From a bacterium (GTDB lineage Bacteria > Myxococcota_A > Bradymonadia > Bradymonadales > Bradymonadaceae): a stretch of DNA of 64,000 nt. The notes under the pieces are model-generated. The model worked only from the letters and a program-made list of their open reading frames with translations, made no database searches and was not told the DNA's origin. Of the stretch, positions 52,708-61,962 are shown piece by piece. Location of the stretch: the NCBI GenBank assembly GCA_030427705.1, contig JAUIBR010000001.1, forward strand, positions 124,001-188,000. Direction: 5' to 3'. Position 1 is the first letter of the stretch. Each line of letters starts with the position of its first letter. The position numbers were made by a program, and so were the translations under genes.

Positions 52708-54639
52708 ATGCCAGAAGGACGCAAAGGTGTCGGGAAAACGCACGTGTCACGAGATCATTCGGGTGATGCGGGGAACGAGCAGGCCATCGGGAACGAACCA
52801 ACCGACATGGCATCGGTGCGCCTGCCGATGCGTGGCGCCGTCGTCGACGGGCGCTACAACGTCATCGAGAGTATTGGGGACGGCGGATTCGGCTGGGTCT
52901 TCAAGGTCGAACACAAGCTCTTAGGCCGCGTGTTTGCGATGAAGATTCTTCATCCACGCATTGCGGATGACCCAAGCTGGATCAAACGATTCGCCGAAGA
53001 AGCAAAAGCGACCAGCCTCATCGGACACGAAAACATCGTCTTCGTCACTGATTTCGGGCAATGCCAGCAATACGGGTACTACTTCACGATGGAGTATCTT
53101 GATGGCGTCACGTTGTCGGACCTCATCGCCCATTACGAATACATGGCGCTCGAAGATACGATGAAGTTCGCGATCGCCGCAGGCAGCGCGCTGAGCGCGG
53201 TCCACGACTTAGGAATCGTGCACTGCGATTTGAAGCCTGGAAACGTCATGGTGCTCGACCGGCCGCGACGCGAACCCGTTTGGAAGTTCTTGGACTTCGG
53301 CACGTCGACGTTTGTAATCGACGCAGCGGACTCCGACTACGTCTACGGCACGCCCGCGTACATGGCACCAGAGCAAGCCATCGGCCGCGAGGTAGATGCG
53401 AAAGCTGACCAGTTCTCACTCGGTTGCATCATCTACGAAATGCTCACTGGGAAAATCCCGTATCAAACCCTCGTCTGGGAGGACGCTTTTCCTGAGAACC
53501 GAAAGAAGTATCCGCCTAAACCCATCCACGAAGTGCGCGATGACGTTCCGCCGGAGCTTTTTGACGTCATCAGCCGCGCCATCGATTTGCGACGAGCGTA
53601 TCGCTGGCCGTCCGTGGAAGCGTTTGTGGAAGCAATGCAAGGGGTCGTGTCACTGGATGAATTCAAGGCGACCGAAGACCCGTTGGACCTGAAAGTTTCA
53701 TCTGACGACCAAACCTTCGCACGCTCCTTGACCGCGCCACGTGTCACGATGCCGGCGCTCGCGGAAGCTTCCGTTGTGGTTGATATTGACGACTCCGATG
53801 CGGTGGACGAGCTCACATCCATCACCCTGAACTTCCGGTCAGCCGCGCGTTTGCGTCGCGAGTGGCGACGTAATCTGATTGGAGGGTCGATCTTCGTCCC
53901 CACGCCAAACGTGCTGGACCTCGGCACACCCATTGAAATCACACTGCTGTATCAAGACGAGTTCCATGCCTTCACGTTTCGCGGCGTAGTCACGTCCCAT
54001 TCGCATTCTGAGGATGGCAAAGAAAAGGTCGGCTTCGGCATGGGAATCCGACCTGAAGGCCTGCGTGAACTCAAACAGTTCTTGCGTGGTTTGCAGCTGG
54101 GGCTGGGGCTATCGCAAGACGATGTGCTCTCCGCTGCGCGTGGCATGCGGGAAGAGGACCGCCTGACTGCAGGCGAAGCTTATCTGTTGTCGCGGCTTGA
54201 ATCCCCAACTCCGGTAGGACGAGCGCGCGCCGCTGTTTCCGGACTCCCGTTTGAGTTCGAGGACGCGGTCGCGAACCTTGTCGACAAAGGACTTCTGGCG
54301 GTCGAACAAGGCGGTCACATGTCCGAAGCTGAGATCGTGCGTTCTGAAGCGGTTGCGGTGACGCCCAATATCGTGGCCGTGAAGTTCAACCTGGAAGAAC
54401 GACAACGAGCGATGGAGCTCGTTGAATTCCATATGCACCGCGCAAATTATCTGGCTGCATTGAGCGTGTTGCGACGCGCCATCGCGTTTGCATCGGACGA
54501 GCCCGAGTTCCACTTCCTCTATGGAAAGATCCAAGCGGAGTTCAACGACGACCGTTCAACCGCAATGCGCGCGGTTGACACGGCTATCCGTCTACGTCCG
54601 AATGAAACTCGCTACACCGAGTTCAAAGAGAATCTTTGA
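52708..54639 (+). CDS. Ser/Thr protein kinase with PilZ-like and TPR-like C-terminal regions
   Basis: A 643-residue protein (ATG at 52708; GTG 52666 and ATG 52807 are alternatives, none with a strong ribosome site). Kinase domain ~45-320: GDGGFGWV loop, AMKIL, catalytic loop VHCDLKPGN (Cys where most kinases have Arg), DFGTS, and APEQA. A PilZ-like segment follows near 375-455 (RREWRRNLIGGSIFV, TPIEITLLYQDEFHAFTFRGVVTS), which in relatives binds cyclic di-GMP. Then a small helical domain (GEAYLLSRLESPTPVGRA) and a C-terminal TPR pair. Likely a c-di-GMP-responsive kinase by inference. Confidence 0.87.
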   Translation: MPEGRKGVGKTHVSRDHSGDAGNEQAIGNEPTDMASVRLPMRGAVVDGRYNVIESIGDGGFGWVFKVEHKLLGRVFAMKILHPRIADDPSWIKRFAEEAKATSLIGHENIVFVTDFGQCQQYGYYFTMEYLDGVTLSDLIAHYEYMALEDTMKFAIAAGSALSAVHDLGIVHCDLKPGNVMVLDRPRREPVWKFLDFGTSTFVIDAADSDYVYGTPAYMAPEQAIGREVDAKADQFSLGCIIYEMLTGKIPYQTLVWEDAFPENRKKYPPKPIHEVRDDVPPELFDVISRAIDLRRAYRWPSVEAFVEAMQGVVSLDEFKATEDPLDLKVSSDDQTFARSLTAPRVTMPALAEASVVVDIDDSDAVDELTSITLNFRSAARLRREWRRNLIGGSIFVPTPNVLDLGTPIEITLLYQDEFHAFTFRGVVTSHSHSEDGKEKVGFGMGIRPEGLRELKQFLRGLQLGLGLSQDDVLSAARGMREEDRLTAGEAYLLSRLESPTPVGRARAAVSGLPFEFEDAVANLVDKGLLAVEQGGHMSEAEIVRSEAVAVTPNIVAVKFNLEERQRAMELVEFHMHRANYLAALSVLRRAIAFASDEPEFHFLYGKIQAEFNDDRSTAMRAVDTAIRLRPNETRYTEFKENL

Positions 54640-54840
54640 ACTCGCTTTGCTCGGGGCTCGCTTCGCTCGGGGCTCGGCTTTGCTTCGCTCGCCTCGGGGC
54701 TCGCGCTGCGCGCTCGGAAAGTCGGAGTTGGACTGGGATTTCGAGTTCCATCGAACATTGAAGCCGAAGGAGCGGAGCGACTGAGACCCGAGCGGAGCGA
54801 AGCGAACGCGAGCCCCGAGCGGAGCAAAGCGACGCGAGCC
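54640..54840 (+). repeat. Word-and-hairpin array, D family, palindromic around a core
   Basis: Begins at the base after the kinase stop codon. Word CTCGGGGCTCG alternates with GC-TTT-GC, GC-TTC-GC, and GCGC-TGC-GCGC; core ~54716-54772; then the word inverted with composite GAGCGGAGCGAAGCGA units. No gene lies in 54640-54958. It precedes dnaE. Confidence 0.92.
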
Positions 54841-54844
54841 CTGA

Positions 54845-54868
54845 GGTTTGAGCGTTCAAGCTCAAACC
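54845..54868. terminator. Strong hairpin at the end of the D array
   Basis: GGTTTGAGC-GTTCAA-GCTCAAACC: nine perfect pairs and a six-base loop, between the array and dnaE. There is no T-run after it, so it is not a canonical intrinsic terminator; it could still stop or protect the kinase transcript. Confidence 0.4.
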
Positions 54869-54958
54869 GAAACACTGTCATTTCAGTTCATTGTATACCC
54901 GATCTGAAACGTCTAGAGTGTTCATCGTCCTGCCAAAATCGACCTCACGGATGAGCAC

Positions 54959-57900
54959 ATGACCGACTTCGTACACCTCCACGTTCATACGCAGTATTCC
55001 TTGCTCGACGGCGCGATCCGCATTCCGGATTTGATGTCCAAAGTGAAGGAGTTTGGGATGGACGCCGTCGCCATGACGGACCACGGAAATATGTACGGCG
55101 CTGTCGATTTTCAGAAGGCTGCCAAAAAGGCGGGCGTAAAGCCCATCATCGGCTGCGAGATGTACATCACGCTTGAGCCATATGAGGAAAGCCGCGACCC
55201 GAAAAGCTACCACCTTACGCTGATCGCCAAGAACCATCAGGGATATCAGAACCTGATGTATTTGAATTCGATGGCGTGGCTCAAGGGACTGCACGAGCGC
55301 ACAAATATCCCGCGCATCGATTTCGACCTTTTGTCGCAATACAAAGAGGGCATCGTCTGCCTGTCGGGCGACCTCGGCGGCGAGATCAATCAATTTATTC
55401 TTCGTGGTGATATCGACGCGGCAAAGCAGACCGCCGTCAAATACCGCAACCTTTTTGGGCGAGATCACTACTATCTGGAGATTGTCGACAACGCCCTGCC
55501 TGAGCAGAAGAAGTGTAACGAAGCGTTGATCGAGATGTCGAAAGAGGTCGAGGTACCACTCGTTGCGACCAACGACTGTCACTACCTAAGCCAAGAAGAT
55601 GCCCGAGCACACGCGATTCTGATGTGCATCCAGCTTGGCAAATCGGTTGATCTGCAGCGCCTGATGGAGCACGAGGTCGACCAGCTCTACGTACGCAGTC
55701 CAGACGAGATGGCGGTGGTGTTCAGCCACGTGCCTGAAGCGCTCTCCAACACGGTGAAGATCGCCGAAATGTGCGATCTCGAAATCCCATTAGGAGACGT
55801 CTTCCTGCCGCTCTACGACGTGCCAGAAGAATTCATGCAGTCGAATGGCATCACGGACCGCAAAGAAGCGATTGGTGAGTACTTCGCACACGTCTCCCGG
55901 GAAGGCCTCGAAGAGCGCTACCAAGAGTTCGACATGCTGGGGCTCGAGTATGACCGCGAGGAATACGATGCCCGCCTTCAGGTCGAAATCGACGTTATCC
56001 GTAACATGGATTTCCCCGGTTATTTCCTGATCGTTTGGGACTTCATCGCCTGGGCGAAGGAACACGATATTCCGGTTGGTCCTGGTCGTGGTTCCGGTGC
56101 AGGTAGTTTGGTCGCGTATGCGCTGAAGATTACCGACCTCGACCCACTTCCCTACGAGTTGCTTTTCGAGCGCTTCCTGAATCCAGAACGCGTTTCCATG
56201 CCAGACTTTGACATTGATTTCTGCATGAATCGACGCGGCGAAGTCATCGACTACGTGACGCAGAAGTATGGGCAAGACCAAGTCGGACAGATTATCACGT
56301 ACGGCCAGCTCAAGGCGCGCGCTTGTATCCGGGACGTTGGACGCGCGCTGGCGTTCACGTTTGGCGAAACAGACCGCATCGCGAAGCTGGTTCCGGATGT
56401 GTTGAACATCTCGCTGCAAGACGCACTCGACCAAGAGCCGCGCCTTCGCGAGCTGTGCGATGAAGAAGAGAAAGTCCAAACGCTCTTCGATATCTCGCTG
56501 CGTCTGGAAAACCTGAATCGACAAGCCGGCATGCACGCCGCCGGTATCGTGATTTCTGAGGAACCGCTCTGGGAGTACGTCCCCGTCTGCCGCGGTGCAA
56601 ACGGCGAAATCGTCACCCAGTTCGCGAAGAACGAGGTCGAGGAAGCAGGCCTGGTGAAGTTCGACTTCTTGGGTTTGAAGACGCTAACCGTTATCGATGA
56701 CGCGGTGAAGCTCATCAATATCCAGCGCGAGACCGCCGGCGAAGCCCCATTCGACTTGCGTCGCATCCCAATGGATGACCCCGAGGTCTTTAAGCTCATC
56801 TCAAAAGGCGACACGACCGGCGTCTTCCAGCTTGAGTCTTCGGGCTTCCAAGAACTGCTGAAGAAGCTCAAGCCCGACTGTTTTGAAGACATCATCGCCG
56901 CCGTGGCTCTCTACCGCCCGGGTCCGCTGGGTTCCGGCATGGTCGACGACTTCATCGACCGTAAGCACGGCCGCAAGAAGGTCGCCTATCCGCACCCCTG
57001 GCTGGAAGAGACGTTGAAGCCGACCTACGGCGTCATGGTCTACCAGGAGCAGGTCATGAAGACCGCCCAGGTCATGGCTGGCTACAGTCTTGGCGGCGCA
57101 GATTTGCTTCGTCGCGCGATGGGTAAGAAGAAACCCGAAGTCATGGCTCAGCAACGTGTGACCTTCGTGGAAGGTGCCGTGAACCTCGAAGTCGAGGCCG
57201 AAACGGCCGAAGAGATCTTCGACCTGATGGCGTACTTCGCCGGTTATGGTTTCAACAAATCGCACTCCGCAGCCTACGCGCTCATCACGTACCAAACCGC
57301 ATGGCTGAAGGCCCACTACAAGGTCGAGTTCATGGCGGCCTTGATGACGAGCGACCGTGACAACACGGACAAAATCGTTCGCTTCATCAACGAAGCTACC
57401 GGCATGGGCATCGAAGTTCTGCCCCCGGACGTGAACGAAAGCCAGCTCGACTTCAGCGTGGTCGATGGCAAGATTCGCTTCGGCTTGGGCGCCATCAAAG
57501 GCGTTGGTACCGGCGTGATCGAGTCGATTTTGGAAGCTCGCGCCGATGGCCCCTTCAAGTCGCTCTACGACTTCTGCAGCCGTGTCGACACGAAAAAGCT
57601 CAATAAACGAACTATCGAAACATTGGTGCGCTGCGGCGCGTTTGACTCGATTGGTCCCGAAGAACCTTCGCGTTACATCGGTGATATCGCCCGCAACCGT
57701 GCTCGAATGGCTGCTGCGATCGAAACCGCCGTTGGTCAGGGCGCAAAAGAACAGCACGATGCCGAGGTCGGACAGAGTTCAATTTTCGGCATGATGGCTC
57801 CGGCTGCGGCAGAGACGTTCCTTGAAGAAGTCTACCCAGACGCCGAACCGTTCGATGATGCGGAGCTGCTGCAGACCGAAAAGACCCTGCTTGGCTTCTA

Positions 57901-58519
57901 CGTCACCGGCCACCCACTCGACCGATTCTCGGGCGAAATGGGTCTGCACGGGGTGACGGATGCCGCGCAGGTCGTGTCGTTTGGCAACCATCGCGACGGC
58001 GTCAACGTGGCCGGCGTCATCGCCGAATACCGGGAACGCCCGCTCAAAAGCGGCAATGGACGCATGGCATTCCTGCAAGTCGAGGACAAATCTGGCCAGG
58101 TCGAAGTGCTGGTGTTCTCGTCGGTCTTCGCTGAATACGAAGAGGTCATCAAATGCGGACAACCGCTGCTGATCAAAGGGCAAGTGCATGAAGACGGCGA
58201 CGCCGAGGCCAAGACCCGAAAGATACGAGCACAAGAGTTCATGCCGCTCTCCGAGGCGCGCAAGGACAAGGTTAAGCGCGTAAAACTCGACTTTGATATC
58301 AATGAAATCAGCCCTGAAGACCTGCACGTCTTGAAGTCGGTGCTGCGGCGAAATCCCGGCATGTGCCGTACCTCAATCGTGATGTCGATTGAACGGGAAC
58401 ACGGAACGGGGAAAGCCGAGTTTACCCTACCTGAGACGTTATGGGTCGAACCCACGGATGACTTGCTGACGGGAGTGGAACGCATCTTCCGACGCACGAT
58501 TGTTCGCTTCAGTGGATAG
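54959..58519 (+). CDS. dnaE: DNA polymerase III alpha subunit
   Basis: A 1,186-residue replicative polymerase. PHP domain with HLHVHTQYS (7-15) and TDHGNMYG; family C polymerase palm with GPGRGSGAGSLVAYAL and the catalytic PDFDIDFC around 414-421; the tau/beta-binding helix-hairpin region with GVMVYQEQVM and FNKSHSAAYA; and a C-terminal OB fold (NVAGVIAEYRERPLKSG, ~1015-1060). Length and motif order are those of DnaE1. GGATGAG precedes the ATG. Confidence 0.98.
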   Translation: MTDFVHLHVHTQYSLLDGAIRIPDLMSKVKEFGMDAVAMTDHGNMYGAVDFQKAAKKAGVKPIIGCEMYITLEPYEESRDPKSYHLTLIAKNHQGYQNLMYLNSMAWLKGLHERTNIPRIDFDLLSQYKEGIVCLSGDLGGEINQFILRGDIDAAKQTAVKYRNLFGRDHYYLEIVDNALPEQKKCNEALIEMSKEVEVPLVATNDCHYLSQEDARAHAILMCIQLGKSVDLQRLMEHEVDQLYVRSPDEMAVVFSHVPEALSNTVKIAEMCDLEIPLGDVFLPLYDVPEEFMQSNGITDRKEAIGEYFAHVSREGLEERYQEFDMLGLEYDREEYDARLQVEIDVIRNMDFPGYFLIVWDFIAWAKEHDIPVGPGRGSGAGSLVAYALKITDLDPLPYELLFERFLNPERVSMPDFDIDFCMNRRGEVIDYVTQKYGQDQVGQIITYGQLKARACIRDVGRALAFTFGETDRIAKLVPDVLNISLQDALDQEPRLRELCDEEEKVQTLFDISLRLENLNRQAGMHAAGIVISEEPLWEYVPVCRGANGEIVTQFAKNEVEEAGLVKFDFLGLKTLTVIDDAVKLINIQRETAGEAPFDLRRIPMDDPEVFKLISKGDTTGVFQLESSGFQELLKKLKPDCFEDIIAAVALYRPGPLGSGMVDDFIDRKHGRKKVAYPHPWLEETLKPTYGVMVYQEQVMKTAQVMAGYSLGGADLLRRAMGKKKPEVMAQQRVTFVEGAVNLEVEAETAEEIFDLMAYFAGYGFNKSHSAAYALITYQTAWLKAHYKVEFMAALMTSDRDNTDKIVRFINEATGMGIEVLPPDVNESQLDFSVVDGKIRFGLGAIKGVGTGVIESILEARADGPFKSLYDFCSRVDTKKLNKRTIETLVRCGAFDSIGPEEPSRYIGDIARNRARMAAAIETAVGQGAKEQHDAEVGQSSIFGMMAPAAAETFLEEVYPDAEPFDDAELLQTEKTLLGFYVTGHPLDRFSGEMGLHGVTDAAQVVSFGNHRDGVNVAGVIAEYRERPLKSGNGRMAFLQVEDKSGQVEVLVFSSVFAEYEEVIKCGQPLLIKGQVHEDGDAEAKTRKIRAQEFMPLSEARKDKVKRVKLDFDINEISPEDLHVLKSVLRRNPGMCRTSIVMSIEREHGTGKAEFTLPETLWVEPTDDLLTGVERIFRRTIVRFSG

Positions 58520-58534
58520 TCGGTCGCGCAACGC

Positions 58535-59596
58535 TCAAAAGAGCGCAGATACACGGTTCGCCGTGATAGGAGTTAGCAAGATCCCGTTGCGTCCATGTCC
58601 AAAAGAATACACCAGGCCATCAATGGTGTCCGAATGCCGCATGATCGGCAATCCATCGAGCGTCATGGGACGAAAGCCGCTCCAGATATCGAGTAGTGGT
58701 CGGTCATAGATTCCGGGTAGTACCTCCCATGCACCGCGAAGCAAATCGAAGACAGCACCAGCGGTCTTCTCGGTGTCCCAGCCGACGTCTTCCATGGTGG
58801 CGCCGACAACGAGTTGGCCGCAAGACTTGGGAACAAGGTAAACATCGGGGGTGCGAATAACATGTCTACACAGAGGGGGCTTGCCAAGGTCAAGAGACAG
58901 ACTCTGACCTTTGACCGGACAAACAAAAGGTCGGTCGAGTTCTTTGAGTCCGTCGATATGACGAGACCATGCCCCCGCGGCTAGGATCACCGCATCACCT
59001 GTGATTTCAGAGCCATCAGCCAGTTTCACGCCATTGATGCGGCCACCGTGGTGGAGGATAGCGGCTACTTCGGTTCTCTCTCGGAGATGGCCACCTGCTC
59101 TGGCCAAAGCCTCGACCAGGGCTTCTACGACCCTTTGAGCGTCAACTTGATGATCTCCTGGTATGGAGAGTGCTCCGGAAACCGACGGGGTCAGCGCCGG
59201 CTCTAACTCACGAGCTTGCTCAGCGCTAAGTCGGTGCACCTCCAAATCAAGCTTTTTATGATAAGTATGCAGCCGCTCAATGGCTTCGAGATCGTCTCGA
59301 TTAAGGCCGAGAACAAGTGTGCCTTCGCGTCGGTAATCCAATTCAACACCGCTACATGCTTCTAGCTCTCGGACGAACTCCGGCCATAACTCAAGACTCT
59401 CCTGTCCTAACTCCAGAAGCTCGAGCTCTTCAAATCTGATTTCAGCGGTGGGGGCCAGCATGCCAGCGGCTGCCCCACTGGCACCGTAGCCGGCATGATG
59501 TTTCTCGAAGACTATGACGTTGTGGCCTCGCTGGGCCAGCTTCCATGCGGGGCCCAGCCCGCAAACACCTGCTCCAATCACAAGTATATTCATCAT
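58535..59596 (-). CDS. thiO: Glycine oxidase ThiO-like FAD oxidase
   Basis: A 353-residue DAO-family flavoprotein: ILVIGAGVCGLGPAWKLAQRG (FAD-binding), YGASGAAAGMLAPTAEI, and the C-terminal WSGFRPMTLDGLPIM typical of ThiO. It oxidises glycine to the dehydroglycine used for thiazole by ThiG. GVCGLGPA has Pro where the usual GGGVIGLSIA helix follows. It is convergent with dnaE (15 bases) and divergent from the Rrf2 gene; it lies 10.6 kb from thiS. Confidence 0.88.
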   Translation of the reverse strand: MMNILVIGAGVCGLGPAWKLAQRGHNVIVFEKHHAGYGASGAAAGMLAPTAEIRFEELELLELGQESLELWPEFVRELEACSGVELDYRREGTLVLGLNRDDLEAIERLHTYHKKLDLEVHRLSAEQARELEPALTPSVSGALSIPGDHQVDAQRVVEALVEALARAGGHLRERTEVAAILHHGGRINGVKLADGSEITGDAVILAAGAWSRHIDGLKELDRPFVCPVKGQSLSLDLGKPPLCRHVIRTPDVYLVPKSCGQLVVGATMEDVGWDTEKTAGAVFDLLRGAWEVLPGIYDRPLLDIWSGFRPMTLDGLPIMRHSDTIDGLVYSFGHGRNGILLTPITANRVSALF

Positions 59597-59742
59597 AGTC
59601 GTTATCGCGGCCAGTTTAGTTGCAGTGGTTTAATCGTTCCGAGAAACCAAGGATGAATTGCAAAGCCGACCGTGGAGGTGATCTGGATCATCTGGATTGG
59701 CTGGCGTTGCGATCCGTCCGGTCTGTTGGTAGATCTCAACCA

Positions 59743-60162
59743 ATGTTGTCTCAGACCGCTGAATACGCGTTGCGCGCAGTCGTGTACCTCGCGACTACCT
59801 ATCCAGTTCCCGCGCCCAACCACGTGGTTGCACGGGACTGCAATGTACCTCGTGACTATCTCGCCAAGATCCTGCTTGGACTCCGAGAGAACGGTCTCGT
59901 CGCATCGCAGCGTGGCAAGAATGGTGGCTTTGTGCTCACACGCCCTGCCGACAAAATTAGTCTGCGTGAAGTCGTTGACTGCGTCGATCCGGTCGAACGC
60001 GTCAGGGAGTGTCCACGGGCGGTTGAAGAGCATTGCGAGGAACTCTGTCCACTGCATCGTTTCTTGGATAGCGCTGCCGTCGAAGTTATCAAATTGCTCG
60101 AAGGGCAGACCATTGCAGAGCTCGCAAACGGGACTCCTCGCACGTTTCCGCATCTAGTCTAG
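59743..60162 (+). CDS. Rrf2-family regulator with three clustered cysteines
   Basis: A 139-residue winged-helix regulator. MLSQTAEYALRAVVYLA is the Rrf2 start, NVPRDYLAKILLGLRENGLVASQRGKNGGFVL the helix-turn-helix and wing. CPRAVEEHCEELCPLH provides Cys-X7-Cys-X3-Cys, the arrangement of Fe-S-binding members (IscR/NsrR-like), so it may sense Fe-S status, oxygen or nitric oxide. ATG at 59743 is chosen because the family begins here; longer frames upstream lack homology. It precedes the radical SAM genes. Confidence 0.88.
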   Translation: MLSQTAEYALRAVVYLATTYPVPAPNHVVARDCNVPRDYLAKILLGLRENGLVASQRGKNGGFVLTRPADKISLREVVDCVDPVERVRECPRAVEEHCEELCPLHRFLDSAAVEVIKLLEGQTIAELANGTPRTFPHLV

Positions 60163-60220
60163 CCGTCAATGTGGAATCGCTTTTTTCCTTTCGACTTCTG
60201 TGATTCGTTTAATTGTGGAC

Positions 60221-60236
60221 ATAAAGGTCTATTTAT
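60221..60236. promoter_or_regulatory. AT-rich inverted repeat before the radical SAM genes, candidate Rrf2 operator
   Basis: ATAAA-GGTCTA-TTTAT sits 46 bases before the radical SAM start, in an AT-rich stretch unlike the surroundings. Rrf2 proteins bind AT-rich dyads, so the neighbouring regulator is the natural candidate; not demonstrated. Confidence 0.4.
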
Positions 60237-60281
60237 CCTATTAACTGCCTTTTGAGTCCCTGGAAGACCACGGAGTTAGGG

Positions 60282-61889
60282 ATGAAAGCGCTTCTGATAT
60301 GGCCGAAGTTTGAAAGTCACACATTTTGGAATTTCGAGGAGGTGTGCAATCTCGTCGGAGTGAAGTACATGACTCCCCCGCTGGGTCTCTTGACCGTGGC
60401 AGCGCTCCTACCGGAGAATTGGGAGCTTGAACTCATCGATGAAAACGTCTCACCATTGTGCGAAACGCATCTGACGCAAGCCGATATCGTGCTGGTGAGT
60501 TCCAAAATCGTGCATCGGCGACGAGCGCTCGAAGTCATCGAATGGGCAAAACGGTTGGGGCGGCCCGTCGTCGTTGGGGGGCCAGACCCAACACTCAGCT
60601 CGGAGGTATATATAGAGTCGGCCGCTGATCACATTTGCATCGGTGAGGGCGAAATTACCCTGCCACGTCTGCTCGCAGACCTCGAGTCAGGCACAACTCA
60701 AAGGATCTATCGGGCCGACCGGCAAACGGAGCTAGATGCGACTCCCCCGCCACGGTTCGATCTCATCAATCCAAGAGATTACTTGTATCTGGGTCTCCAA
60801 TACTCTCGCGGATGCCCATATAAGTGCGAGTTTTGCAACGTCATTGATATCTTTAAGTACTACAAGACCAAGCCTCCCACGCAGGTCGTCGCCGAGCTCG
60901 ATGTGCTCTACGCCACTGGCTATCGTGGTCAGGTAGATTTTTTTGACGACAATCTCGTTGGGCACATGGGTAAAGCCAAGCCACTGCTCAACGCCTTGAT
61001 CGACTGGCAAGAGAAACATCGGTTTCCGTTCACATTTTCTACGAGCCTTACGCTGAATGTCGCAAAGGATGATGAGCTTCTCGACTTGCTCCGACGTGCC
61101 AGATTCAAGGCAGCGCTCGTCGGGATCGAGACACCAGATCAGGGTGCGCTAAGAACCGCACAGAAGCGTCAGAACACTGGCTTCTCGATCCCTGAGGCCG
61201 CAGACAGAATCTACCGCTTAGGTGGCTTCACTATTCACTCAGGTTTTCTTCTTGGGCTCGATGGTGAGGCGGCAGACGTCGCGGACCAGATGATCCGATG
61301 CATTGATGATACGTCGATCCCGTGGGTCATGGCAGGTATCGTCTATCCACTTCCGGGTACCCAGTTGTCCCTGCGTCTGGAACGCGAGGGAAGGCTGTTT
61401 CCGGAAGCACGCACATTCAGCCACGAGAAGGCGCGCGATCAGATTTCAGCGGGTATTCAATTCCAGCCAGAGCGTCCCGCGGCCGATGTTGTCGGAGACT
61501 TGATGAAGGTGCTTGAGCACTCCTTCGACCCTGCAGGCTACTTCCGTCGGTGCGGTGATGCCGTGGTACGGCTCAATACGATTCCGAAGCTATTCCTAGG
61601 CTGGTTCATTTTTTGGAGGAACATTCGCTCATTTGTTCGATTGCTGTGGCGCGCCGCGAGGACAAAAAACATGCGAGGACCGTTTTACCGAACTCTGGCT
61701 CGGGTAATTTGGCACAATCCCAAGGGACTCGAAGCGCTTGCGATGCTCTCGGTTCTATACCTGCACTTCCAGTCGATGCTGCCTTACTGCCGAGAGCAAC
61801 TGATCGCTCAGATTGACGCGATCGAAGCCGAAGGTGAGACGAATTGGCTTAAGGAGCGCCTCAGAGAGCCTCCAGCTGAGGTTGCCTGA
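60282..61889 (+). CDS. B12-binding-domain radical SAM protein (DUF4070-type C-terminus)
   Basis: A 535-residue protein. N-terminal ~150 residues form a B12-binding-like Rossmann fold (MKALLIWPKFE, PPLGLLTVAALLP, IVLVSSKIVHRR). The radical SAM cluster motif is Cys 178-182-185 in CPYKCEFCNV; GFLLGLDGE and YPLPGTQL are later barrel motifs. The C-terminal part resembles DUF4070, as in HpnP/HpnJ-like and BchE-like groups. The ATG at 60282 has GGAG eight bases upstream. Substrate unknown; together with the next two genes it suggests an anaerobic or low-oxygen biosynthetic step on a lipid, pigment or natural product. Confidence 0.87.
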   Translation: MKALLIWPKFESHTFWNFEEVCNLVGVKYMTPPLGLLTVAALLPENWELELIDENVSPLCETHLTQADIVLVSSKIVHRRRALEVIEWAKRLGRPVVVGGPDPTLSSEVYIESAADHICIGEGEITLPRLLADLESGTTQRIYRADRQTELDATPPPRFDLINPRDYLYLGLQYSRGCPYKCEFCNVIDIFKYYKTKPPTQVVAELDVLYATGYRGQVDFFDDNLVGHMGKAKPLLNALIDWQEKHRFPFTFSTSLTLNVAKDDELLDLLRRARFKAALVGIETPDQGALRTAQKRQNTGFSIPEAADRIYRLGGFTIHSGFLLGLDGEAADVADQMIRCIDDTSIPWVMAGIVYPLPGTQLSLRLEREGRLFPEARTFSHEKARDQISAGIQFQPERPAADVVGDLMKVLEHSFDPAGYFRRCGDAVVRLNTIPKLFLGWFIFWRNIRSFVRLLWRAARTKNMRGPFYRTLARVIWHNPKGLEALAMLSVLYLHFQSMLPYCREQLIAQIDAIEAEGETNWLKERLREPPAEVA

Positions 61890-61962
61890 TGGAACGGGTA
61901 CAAACCCATCAATTAAGCTGAGTAAACAGCTCGGCCTTTCTTAGGATCCGGTGACAGATGAC

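Noticed and set aside
56801-57757. Minus-strand 318-residue frame inside dnaE
   Set aside because: Antisense shadow of a fully conserved polymerase gene.
59602-60153. Minus-strand 183-residue frame over the Rrf2 gene
   Set aside because: The plus frame carries the Rrf2 helix-turn-helix and clustered Cys; the other is its complement.
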